Assembly (NCBI GenBank): GCA_029556615.1
Contig: JAKQDD010000091.1
Coordinates: forward strand, 1-64,000
Origin: Verrucomicrobiota bacterium
GTDB taxonomy: Bacteria > Verrucomicrobiota > Verrucomicrobiia > Limisphaerales > J093
Direction of reading: 5' to 3'
Length of the DNA stretch: 64,000 bases
The translations under genes and the position numbers were made by a program. Within the stretch, counting starts at the first letter, position 1, and each line of letters opens with the position of its first letter. The notes below the pieces were generated by a model. That model made no database searches, was not told the origin of the DNA, and worked only from the letters and a program-made list of their open reading frames with translations. Shown one piece after another: positions 15,268-23,660 of the stretch.

Positions 15268-18165
15268 ATGATGAAGAGCCTGCCCGAAGCGTTGGTCAGG
15301 GCCAAGGGAGTAGTACTTCTGTGCTGCTTGGTCCTGGTCTGGGCAGCGCCGACGCTCCTGGGCAGGGACTTCGTACTGGTCTTGGATTACTCCTCGTCGA
15401 TGACGGAGAACGACGGTCTCGGACTGCGGCGCGAGATGAGTTGCCTGGCAATCGACTCGGCCCTGAAGAACGACCGCGTTGCCGTCGTTGTGTTCGCGGC
15501 GAGCCATTTTGTTGCCGTTCCCCTGACGCCAACGTCCGACGAAGCCAAGGGAGCCATCTGTGACGCCATCCCCGACCCGCGGCGTCCTGTGCGGATGCCC
15601 GGCGGGTCCACCCTGCCTGACGGAACGGACTTGATCGGCGCGCTGCAGGCGACCGGCCGGCTCTTGCCGCAACTGGGGCGAGAGGCCGAGGTTATCTTCC
15701 TTACCGACGGGATCATGAATCAATGGAAGGCCTATGGACTGGCGGATGACCGCAAGGACCAGAGCCGGCGAACAGATCTCCTTGATCAAACGCTCAAACC
15801 GTTCGCTGCCGCGGGCGTGCCTATTCACGCCATCGCCCTGGGCCGGCAGGCAAACACGGAGTTGTTGCGGACAGTCTCACTGAAGACCGACGGCCAATAT
15901 TTCGCGCTCACCAGTGCGGCGGAGTTGCCGCAAACGTATGTGAACCTCCTGGCTTCCGGCAAGGGCATGGTCGCAGTGACCGGCACCAGCTTCTACGTGT
16001 GGCCGGGTGCGCAGGAACTTGACGTGGTGCTGTTCAAGACGGCCTTGGGGCAGAAGGCTGCCATCGAGAGGATCTTCGGGCCATCCCGAGAGGTGGTCCC
16101 CGGCAGTCCGCAAACCTACTGGTCACGCGTTCGGAGCGAGCGCCCTTCGTTCTATGATTTCGTCCGGGTCAGCAAGCCCGAGGGCGGAGACATGGGTGTG
16201 GTGACGTCCGGGCGCGGTCAGATGCAGGTTCATGCACTGCAGGAAGCGCCGTTCGAATTCCAGATCATTGTCCCTGCCCGCGACGCGGAGAAAATTGTGC
16301 TGGGGGGGGCCATCGAGTTTCGGGCGCGTCTCCAACCCCGGGCGGGCGTGACACCGGAGGTTGTCGAGACCATTGCCCAGAGCACGGAGGTCACGGCGAC
16401 GCTGCGCCGGCCTGACGACTCGACGCGCCCGCTCCGCAAGTTTCGGCGTCAGGCGAATGCCTCGTTTGTCAGCGATGAGCCCCTGACCGCCACCGAGCAA
16501 GGGGAGTATCAGCTGCACCTGAAAGCCCTCTTCCGGTCCCCAAAGGGCAGCGCGTGGACCTTCGAACAAAACCGCTTGTTCCGGGTCGCTGCCGCCGATT
16601 TCGCGTTACGGTTGACTACGCCGACCCACGAAACCAGCCTGGCGAGCCCGCTGGACGCTCTCGCGGTTGGCATCGCGGCGGACAAGCTGGATCCACAAAG
16701 CGAGTTCAACACCCCCCCGGAAGACACCATAGTCCGCCTCGAGATCTTCGGGGATGGCGGCCAGCCTCTGGTTCAGGCAGAGGAGGGCTGGGCCAAGGCG
16801 GTTACCGGAGTGAAGCTCGGCGATGGGCAAGGCCTCTTGCTGGCTCCGGGCCGATACCGTCTCCGCCTCGCCGCTTCACATTCCCGGTGCAGCTTCCGTG
16901 CTGCGGAAGTCGCTCTTCGGGTCCACGACTGGCCGGCACCGGTCGTGACCGGGGGCCAGGGCCTGAAGGCAACTCTCGAGTGGATCGATGCGGCGAAATG
17001 CACTCCGGGAGAATCACTGAGGGGCTCAATCCAGATCAAAGGCCCTCAGGGGAGCCGGGTGCCCATCGGATCTCGATTGCCCGGAGACCCGTTCTGGGTG
17101 CTGCAGCGAGTCACTGGCGTCAGCCTGACCATCATGGAACCTGTCGGCGAATCCGTCCCGGTGACCGTGACCACCTCCCCGTCGGGCGAGCCGGCGATCA
17201 GTTACCGTCCGCGCTGGTCCGGTGAATACCGCGCAACGGGTTCGGTGGAACTCGCCCTGGATCTCCAATGGCGGGGCAAGAGCCTGCACAGCCGGAGCGT
17301 CTCCCTGGCACTGGAGCCGGCCAAGTTCGATGCGCCGGATCGGGTTGGGTTAAGTCCCGAGCAATTGCGATTGGCCGCGGATCAAGTGGCGCGCCCGTGC
17401 TCCCAGCCCGTGGTCCTCACGTCATGGTTTGCCAAGGAAACGGCCCTCGCACTGAGGATCGATCCGTGCCGTCTTGGCGAGGGGGAGTTGGCGCTCCCCG
17501 CGGAGTGGTGTGCCGTCCCGCCGCTCCGGATCAGTCCAGCTCCTCGTTCCGGCGGGGCCGGAGGGACAACCAACACCGCCACCGTGACGATTGGCGTGCC
17601 GGCCTCGATGACGGGCACGGCCAAATTCGGGAATTACCGCGGACGGCTGGTCGTGTGCCGCCCGGAACGACCTCAGGCGGTGCTGGCGGAAGCCGATGTC
17701 AGTTTCATGCTGAACGTCGAGTGGCCCGACGCCAATGACTTCACGATCCGGCATGACGTGCCATCGCGTTTTGGCGGCGAGACGTCGATTCTGGTGTTCG
17801 AAGACCGGCTGAGCCCGACCGCCGAGCAGTCCAAGGCGGCTGGCAGCACGAACAAGTTCTCCGTCTGGCTGCAGTACACCCCCGAACCCGGCTCCCGTCT
17901 GGTCAAGGGGGCTCTGGTGGCGGGCCGCTTCCGCGTCGAAGAGATCGAATGGGCGTGGCCGGAGCCGTGGGGGAGGTTCCGAGAGGAAACCGACGAGCGT
18001 GCTCCCTATGCCGTTCTCGGGGTGTTCGAAAGCCGCGAACCGATCCGGGCGAGGCTCTCGGTTGCCAGGCTTGTGTTGACCTTGATGGAGGCGCCTACCC
18101 AGCGGCGCGAGTATCACAATCTCGAGGGTGAACTCGAGACGAGGTGTTCTCCCAACGAACCTTGA
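15268..18165 (+). CDS. VWA-domain protein with N-terminal membrane anchor or signal
   Basis: The product is 965 residues. After MMKSLPEAL comes a hydrophobic stretch (GVVLLCCLVLVWAAP), then a von Willebrand factor A domain. Its MIDAS motif is complete: DYSSSM (about residue 40), the Thr in PDGTDLIGAL and the Asp in FLTDGIMN. The domain ends near IHAIALGRQA (about 200). The remaining 750 residues are beta-rich with Ig-like spacing (ITVSLTIMEPVGESVPVTV, RAEYRATGSVELALDL) and no known catalytic motif. VWA domains bind metal and partner proteins, so this is probably a periplasmic or membrane-facing adaptor. It is the first gene of a six-gene operon, and its stop is 3 nt before the next start, so the two are likely translationally coupled. 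ATG 15268 or 15271 is preferred over 15163, which would precede the hydrophobic segment by 35 residues. Confidence 0.85.
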   Translation: MMKSLPEALVRAKGVVLLCCLVLVWAAPTLLGRDFVLVLDYSSSMTENDGLGLRREMSCLAIDSALKNDRVAVVVFAASHFVAVPLTPTSDEAKGAICDAIPDPRRPVRMPGGSTLPDGTDLIGALQATGRLLPQLGREAEVIFLTDGIMNQWKAYGLADDRKDQSRRTDLLDQTLKPFAAAGVPIHAIALGRQANTELLRTVSLKTDGQYFALTSAAELPQTYVNLLASGKGMVAVTGTSFYVWPGAQELDVVLFKTALGQKAAIERIFGPSREVVPGSPQTYWSRVRSERPSFYDFVRVSKPEGGDMGVVTSGRGQMQVHALQEAPFEFQIIVPARDAEKIVLGGAIEFRARLQPRAGVTPEVVETIAQSTEVTATLRRPDDSTRPLRKFRRQANASFVSDEPLTATEQGEYQLHLKALFRSPKGSAWTFEQNRLFRVAAADFALRLTTPTHETSLASPLDALAVGIAADKLDPQSEFNTPPEDTIVRLEIFGDGGQPLVQAEEGWAKAVTGVKLGDGQGLLLAPGRYRLRLAASHSRCSFRAAEVALRVHDWPAPVVTGGQGLKATLEWIDAAKCTPGESLRGSIQIKGPQGSRVPIGSRLPGDPFWVLQRVTGVSLTIMEPVGESVPVTVTTSPSGEPAISYRPRWSGEYRATGSVELALDLQWRGKSLHSRSVSLALEPAKFDAPDRVGLSPEQLRLAADQVARPCSQPVVLTSWFAKETALALRIDPCRLGEGELALPAEWCAVPPLRISPAPRSGGAGGTTNTATVTIGVPASMTGTAKFGNYRGRLVVCRPERPQAVLAEADVSFMLNVEWPDANDFTIRHDVPSRFGGETSILVFEDRLSPTAEQSKAAGSTNKFSVWLQYTPEPGSRLVKGALVAGRFRVEEIEWAWPEPWGRFREETDERAPYAVLGVFESREPIRARLSVARLVLTLMEAPTQRREYHNLEGELETRCSPNEP

Positions 18166-18168
18166 CCT

Positions 18169-20367
18169 ATGCACACCTCTTCCTCAGCACGGCGTGGCAG
18201 GCTCAGAGCGGGAGTCCATGCCGCAGTTGCCCTGCTGGCGCTGACCCTGCTGTGCGGCGTCCGGGCCTTCGAGGGATTCGATGTGTTTGTCCTGCTCGAC
18301 ACGTCGGGTTCGATGGCCGCCAAAGGCAGGACCAACCTCGTGAACATCTTCCCCGAGGTGAAACAGCGCCTGATCAACGACATCAAGAGCCGTCGGACGG
18401 GCGACTACGTGGCGATCTACACGTTCGACGAGGGGCGTCCCCGGCTGCTGGCGGCCAAGACCATCGGCGCACAGGCCGACTACGCGTTCTTCGAGGAGAA
18501 GCTGACTGCCCTTCAGGCGAATGGCGCCTACACGTTCCTGGACCTCTGCTGCTATGAGACGTTCACCAACGCGAGCCACTACGCCAGAACTCACACGAAC
18601 CACCTGGTGGAGCTGCGGGTCTACACCGACGGCTCGAACACCGGGCCGCCCATGACCCCGGCCCAGCGGGATCTGGTCAAACTCCATCTGGGCGAACTGC
18701 CCTACCTCCTCTTCAACTACTGCCTGTACAATCAACCGGGGGAGACGAACCCCCCGCCTCCGTGGCTCCCTGTACAGCCTCTCTCGCCGGACACGGTTTT
18801 CGTGCGGGTTGATCCCGGCAGTGGGGATCTCGGGAACCTCCGGGCGCAGGGCTTCCAGCGGGACTTTCCGATGGTGACCTATTTCGACCAAGACGTCCGC
18901 GGCCGGCCCATGTACTGCGAGGCCGTCATCGACCGGATCATCTCCCATGGGCAGCCCGAGTACCCGGGGAAGCTGATCCCCAATCTCTCGCCTCGTCCGA
19001 TCGAGATCACCGACAAGGCGTATCACCTGATGTTCGAGTTGGCGAACGGCCGCGAAGTGCCTGAGGAGGCGCGCGTGGCATTCTCCGGCCGGATTGTCTT
19101 CCGAGCCGCCGACGTCGCTGCCAAGCCCGGGCAGACGCCGCCCGTGCCCCTGTCGTTTGTGCCCCGATCCGTCCCGATCAAGGGCCGTGTGGGACCCCAG
19201 AGCGTCCTCGCGTTCAGCGTGGAAGGCGTCACCGGCGCGGTGCTGGACGCAGGAGTGGGTCATCTGAGTCTCACCCGCCGGGAGATCATCCACACCGACC
19301 GCGGACTCCGGCCCATTCTCCTGCGCTGCGTGTTGGCCGAGCAGGTGCGGGTTCGACCGGAGGACAAGCTAATCCTTGAAGTCAGCACACCGGATTCGGA
19401 ACTTGCGGAGTTTCCTGTCGCCCGTTTCCTGGTCAGCCCGACCGAATCCGGCGAGGGTCAACGCGTGTTTACCGCCGGTTCGGACACCAAGGAGTTCTTC
19501 CTCCGGGTTGACTACCGTCCGCAACACCTGGCCAAGATCTCCGGCCCCGGCTATTATCCGGTCGAGATCCGGGTGCGATCGAGTGCTGAGGACTTGGTAG
19601 GGGAGTTCTCCTTTGTCGGCACCGCCGCCGGCGCCCGGCAACCTCTGGGCCTCCTGCGGTTCTTTCCGGGACGCGCACCCGGACTCCGCGACTACGCCCC
19701 GGCTCCCGGCGGTGCGCCGGGCGAGGCTGTTCCCAAGGACCTTGTCTCACGCATCGAGCCGCCGCCCGCCGTGGGCTGGAAGCTGCTTGTCATTCTGGCC
19801 GAGGCCGTGGCCTTGTTCGCCGTCCTCCAGTTTCTCTGCTTCGTTCCGCGAGGCACGAGTGCCGTCGCCGCCGCAGCGCTCGCGGGCGTTGCCTGGTTCT
19901 TTGGAGGCTGGACAGGTTTCCTGATCTTGCCCCAAGAGCCGCTCGACGCCTGGGTGTGGGGCGGGTTGGGTTTGCTGGCGGTTCCGTTCATTCTGTGGCC
20001 CTGGTGTTTCAGCGTGACGCCCTGGTTTGGCGGGTGGACGCTCAACGGACGCCCGCTGCGTGAAATCGCCCGAGCCAAGCGGCGCCGGGCCGTTTTCCTT
20101 GTGCCGGGCAGTGACAAACTCACCATTCGCGTGGGAGGCCCGCGGAAGTTCGATGTGTCGGACACAGCGTATGACAGCCTCGAAGTGACGCTGATCTTCC
20201 CGGCCGGCCGCGGGGCCCTGGTTCCAGGCAGGAAACTGAGGCTCGTCGCGAACAGCCCCAACGTCCGGCTCGGAACACGTCAGCTGCAAACGATGGAGAG
20301 TCTGCAGCTTGACGACGGCGCGCGCCTGCGCGTCAAGGGCAAAGACCTCGAGTTCCGCTGCCAATGA
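18169..20367 (+). CDS. VWA-domain membrane protein
   Basis: The product is 732 residues. A signal or anchor (VALLALTLLCGVRAF) precedes a VWA domain with an intact MIDAS: DTSGSM (about residue 44), the Thr in GAYTFLDL and the Asp in RVYTDGSN. A beta-rich central part follows. Three hydrophobic segments lie at about 540-620 (LLVILAEAVALFAVLQFLCF, AAALAGVAWFFGGWTGFLIL, VWGGLGLLAVPFILWPW). About 110 cytoplasmic residues close the protein, with a beta-sandwich pattern (KRRRAVFLVPGSDKLTIRVGG). The layout suggests a VWA domain outside and a C-terminal tail inside. It is the second VWA protein of the operon and probably pairs with the preceding one. The Tubulin_2 gene follows after 55 nt. Confidence 0.85.
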   Translation: MHTSSSARRGRLRAGVHAAVALLALTLLCGVRAFEGFDVFVLLDTSGSMAAKGRTNLVNIFPEVKQRLINDIKSRRTGDYVAIYTFDEGRPRLLAAKTIGAQADYAFFEEKLTALQANGAYTFLDLCCYETFTNASHYARTHTNHLVELRVYTDGSNTGPPMTPAQRDLVKLHLGELPYLLFNYCLYNQPGETNPPPPWLPVQPLSPDTVFVRVDPGSGDLGNLRAQGFQRDFPMVTYFDQDVRGRPMYCEAVIDRIISHGQPEYPGKLIPNLSPRPIEITDKAYHLMFELANGREVPEEARVAFSGRIVFRAADVAAKPGQTPPVPLSFVPRSVPIKGRVGPQSVLAFSVEGVTGAVLDAGVGHLSLTRREIIHTDRGLRPILLRCVLAEQVRVRPEDKLILEVSTPDSELAEFPVARFLVSPTESGEGQRVFTAGSDTKEFFLRVDYRPQHLAKISGPGYYPVEIRVRSSAEDLVGEFSFVGTAAGARQPLGLLRFFPGRAPGLRDYAPAPGGAPGEAVPKDLVSRIEPPPAVGWKLLVILAEAVALFAVLQFLCFVPRGTSAVAAAALAGVAWFFGGWTGFLILPQEPLDAWVWGGLGLLAVPFILWPWCFSVTPWFGGWTLNGRPLREIARAKRRRAVFLVPGSDKLTIRVGGPRKFDVSDTAYDSLEVTLIFPAGRGALVPGRKLRLVANSPNVRLGTRQLQTMESLQLDDGARLRVKGKDLEFRCQ

Positions 20368-20422
20368 TCTGCAGCCGATTGAAAGCGATTCACCAATTCA
20401 AGAGAACACACTGTAGCAACGT

Positions 20423-23400
20423 ATGATCACTCCAACTCTGTTCATTGGCGTCGGTGGCCTGGGAGACAACCTGGTTCGCCGGGTCCGCCGGCGGCTACTC
20501 ATGTTACATGAGGAGGAAGGCGGCTTCGACCCCAGCCTGTTCCATTTCGTCGTCATGGACCCGCAGGTCAACATGCCAGCCGGCGCGACGGTCGATCCGA
20601 AGGACGGCTTCGAGCGCTCGCATTACTATCAGATGCAGGGCTTCAACCAGCGGGTCTACGACGCCGACATGGGGATGCCGGGGTTCGCCGATATCCGGCG
20701 GCGCGCTTATCCGGGGTACTTGGTGAAACCGTCCGCCACCAACGGCTACAATCAAGTCCGGTGGAACGGCGCCTTCGGTTTGAAGCTCAACACCTCGGTG
20801 GTTCGCGGCAACATCAATCTGGTTCAGTTTCTCCGGGACGCGCTGGGACATCTGATGAGCCATACCACGGCGGTCCACCGGGGAGGGGCTGGGGTGGTGA
20901 TCTACGTATGCGCCTCACTGTGTGGCGGCACGGGTTCTGGCGTGGCGCTGGACCTCGGCTATCTGATCCAAGCCCTGGCTATGCAGGCCGGCTATGACCC
21001 GCACGTTTATGGCGTGTTCGGTTTGCCCGAGCTGATGGCCAAGATCGCCAATGCGTACAAGGAGTCCTTTTACGCGAATGCCTACGCATTTCTCAAAGAG
21101 CTGAACTGGTACATGCTCCCCACGGATCCCGCGGCCAACGCCCAGACACGGAGGTTTTACTATCGCGCCGCGTTTGGTAGCGTGGTGGTGGATGAGGAAC
21201 GGGCTGAGAACCCCATTTCCAATCCTTATGATCATGTGTTCCTCCTGTCGACCTACGGTCAGGAAGGAGGCGTGATCAACGACGCGGGTTCCGTTCTGGA
21301 CATGGCCGCCGAGGCCCTGTGTCTCATGAACGCCAAGGGCGCCGAACAGTATCAGCCGAACGTTGAGCATGACCGGCCCTACGTCGAAAACCGCCTGCAG
21401 CAACGTCGGGCGACTTCCTTCGGCGGTCTCGGGAGCTGCACCCTCCGTTTCCCGGTTCTGCAGGTCCGGAATTACCTCCTGGCCCTTTGCCTGCCGCCGA
21501 TACTCACCGATTACTTGATCAGTCCCAAGGCGGCCGGATCGCTCGGGGGGCGTCGCGCGGAGGATTTCCGGTGTTCGGACCAGATCCCGTTTCGCCTGGA
21601 CAAAATGGAGGCGTTGGCGGCCGGCCGGATGCCCGGCACCAACCTGAATTACACGGACCGCATCAACAGCACACAGATGCCCGAGGCCGGGACCATCGAA
21701 GACGATGGCGCCCTGAGCGAGTTGGACGCGCTGGTGGGTTTCTTTCAGGAAGTGAAGCGGGACGCCGGGGACGAGGTCGCGCGGCGGCGTTTGCCAATCC
21801 TGCAACAGGAGTTGGACGGGCATTGCAGTGCGGTGCGAGCCCGGGTCGACACTGTCTATGCCGAGATCTTCGAGGGCAAGGGCAACCTCGTCGCTCTCGG
21901 GGAAGCTGCCGTGTTCCTGGGAGACCTCAAGAAGTACTGCAAGGGTCTGACGGGTTATGGACTGACCGGCGAGGAGGCCAGTTCGCCCGACCTGCTCAAG
22001 GCGCGCGCGGCGGCGCTGCGGGCGCGCGTCGAGAGAACGTACCTGACGCGAGACAGCGCCGAGTTGCAGAAGTTGGCCTTTGAACACGAAGGCTGGATGG
22101 GCCGACAGAAGAACTACCGCCTGCGGATCGGGACGGCGGTTGCGACCATCATTGAGCTCATAGCGCAAGCGTCCATCCTGGACGAACTGCACAGCTTCTA
22201 CATCAAGGTGCTCCAGCATGTGGAAGCACGCAAGCGACCGATACGGTTCATCCAGGAGGAGGTGGCGGGTGCGTACTACGGAGCGCTGAAGGGCAACCCC
22301 GCGACGCGGCTCTACGTGGCCTCCAAGGAGGCGCATGGCCTCGAGGACTTGCGGTGTGCGACCGAGGAGGCCGTGCAACTTGTGGTCGTGCCGTTCGTGC
22401 CTCTCCTTTCGAAGGACGCGAAGGTGCGACAGGAACTGGAAACGCGCCTGTTCGGCGTGGTCTTGCCCCGGATACGGCAGTTGGTCGAGGATCTGGGCGG
22501 GGAGTTGAAGAACGTACCGGAGGAGCAGCGAGAGCGATACCTGCACGATCACAAGAAGCAATACGAACGAGCTCTCGAGAAGATCCTCGTGGAAGTCTAT
22601 GGTGGCGAGTTGGAGTCGGTCCTAAAGCGGGAATTCAGCATCGGCCAGGTGCTGGTTCGGGAAGCCATGGCACGTGGGGAAACCAAAGCCAAAGCAGTGG
22701 TTCATGCGCGTTCGGTGGTCAGCCGCATGGCGAAGCAGGCGCAGGTCTACTCGGGCATGGACTACAACGCGCGCGGGTCCGCGGCCGCAGAAATGGAGCG
22801 GGTGCTCCTCCTCGATCGTGACGCCTTCAATCAGGCCATCGCGGCCCATTCCGGAGGCAACTATGACATCGCCACCGATACTCTCATCGGTATGGGCGAA
22901 CCGCTGACAACCCAGGACCCATTCAGCATCAGCATGTTGTGCGTGGGGAAGAACTGGCCGCTGTACACGCTTAAGATGCTGGCCCAGTGCCGCAGCAGTT
23001 ACAATCAGTACGTCCCCTACGCCAAGGGGAGCAAGCCCGTGCATACCGACTACCGCTTCGAAAACCCGAGTGCCGCGCCGGAATTCCAGTTGCCGACCGT
23101 CGAGATGGTCCAGGACGAGAATGACGCCGACATCTTCCTGTTTCTGCTGGCGGAGCAAGACTGGTGGAAAGACCTCGAGGGGTTTCAGGGGGGCGAAGGC
23201 GGATCGGAATGGGACGGGCCCCTCGGGCCGCTCGTCACCCAGGCCAAGAACTACTACACGTGGCGCGGTCCGAACGGAGAGCAGAGCGAACTGGGACGGG
23301 AACGCGCTCAGACCGCGTTCTGTATCGACGAGAAGTCCTTGCGCGAGGGAATTCGCGAAGTGCTCCAGCGCCGCTGGAATACCGCCTTTACCAAGCAAGA

Positions 23401-23542
23401 GCAGAGGAAGCTGCTGACCAGCCTCCGGGACAAGAAGGCCAAAGACAAGACCACGACACAGTACAAGGAGCTGATCCGCTGCTATTCGAACGAACAGCGG
23501 ATCCTGGACGAGCGCCTGGAGGAAGGGAACTATGCCCTGTAA
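20423..23542 (+). CDS. Tubulin_2 (FtsZ/tubulin-like) protein
   Basis: The product is 1039 residues. It starts TPTLFIGVGGLGDNLVRRV, a Rossmann-like first strand and glycine loop, and has the tubulin/FtsZ T4 signature as CASLCGGTGSGVALDLGYLI (GGTGSG at 168-173), followed by YGVFGLPELM. These are hallmarks of the Tubulin_2 family of large bacterial tubulin-superfamily proteins, which are predicted to bind GTP and possibly polymerise. Residues beyond about 450 are helical and charged, with coiled-coil-like stretches (ARVDTVYAEIFEGKGN, RQELETRLFGVVLPRIRQL), and are not found in FtsZ. Family members are known to sit beside VWA proteins and have been proposed to act in membrane remodelling, which fits the two VWA genes upstream. 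Substrate and polymer properties are unknown. Confidence 0.85.
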   Translation: MITPTLFIGVGGLGDNLVRRVRRRLLMLHEEEGGFDPSLFHFVVMDPQVNMPAGATVDPKDGFERSHYYQMQGFNQRVYDADMGMPGFADIRRRAYPGYLVKPSATNGYNQVRWNGAFGLKLNTSVVRGNINLVQFLRDALGHLMSHTTAVHRGGAGVVIYVCASLCGGTGSGVALDLGYLIQALAMQAGYDPHVYGVFGLPELMAKIANAYKESFYANAYAFLKELNWYMLPTDPAANAQTRRFYYRAAFGSVVVDEERAENPISNPYDHVFLLSTYGQEGGVINDAGSVLDMAAEALCLMNAKGAEQYQPNVEHDRPYVENRLQQRRATSFGGLGSCTLRFPVLQVRNYLLALCLPPILTDYLISPKAAGSLGGRRAEDFRCSDQIPFRLDKMEALAAGRMPGTNLNYTDRINSTQMPEAGTIEDDGALSELDALVGFFQEVKRDAGDEVARRRLPILQQELDGHCSAVRARVDTVYAEIFEGKGNLVALGEAAVFLGDLKKYCKGLTGYGLTGEEASSPDLLKARAAALRARVERTYLTRDSAELQKLAFEHEGWMGRQKNYRLRIGTAVATIIELIAQASILDELHSFYIKVLQHVEARKRPIRFIQEEVAGAYYGALKGNPATRLYVASKEAHGLEDLRCATEEAVQLVVVPFVPLLSKDAKVRQELETRLFGVVLPRIRQLVEDLGGELKNVPEEQRERYLHDHKKQYERALEKILVEVYGGELESVLKREFSIGQVLVREAMARGETKAKAVVHARSVVSRMAKQAQVYSGMDYNARGSAAAEMERVLLLDRDAFNQAIAAHSGGNYDIATDTLIGMGEPLTTQDPFSISMLCVGKNWPLYTLKMLAQCRSSYNQYVPYAKGSKPVHTDYRFENPSAAPEFQLPTVEMVQDENDADIFLFLLAEQDWWKDLEGFQGGEGGSEWDGPLGPLVTQAKNYYTWRGPNGEQSELGRERAQTAFCIDEKSLREGIREVLQRRWNTAFTKQEQRKLLTSLRDKKAKDKTTTQYKELIRCYSNEQRILDERLEEGNYAL

Positions 23543-23660
23543 GAACGGACATCGGATTCCCGGAGGGGCACTCCTGATGCTTCGCTGACACACGACGCGG
23601 AGCTCATGTCTTCGCGAAAGCCGGTCGTCGCAGCAGGAGCTCCGCAAGCCCTCGGCCACC

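Noticed and set aside
15268-20367. VWA-MoxR type chaperone system
   Set aside because: No MoxR-type AAA+ ATPase gene is present; the only AAA+ protein of the cluster is a sigma54 activator with GAFTGA.
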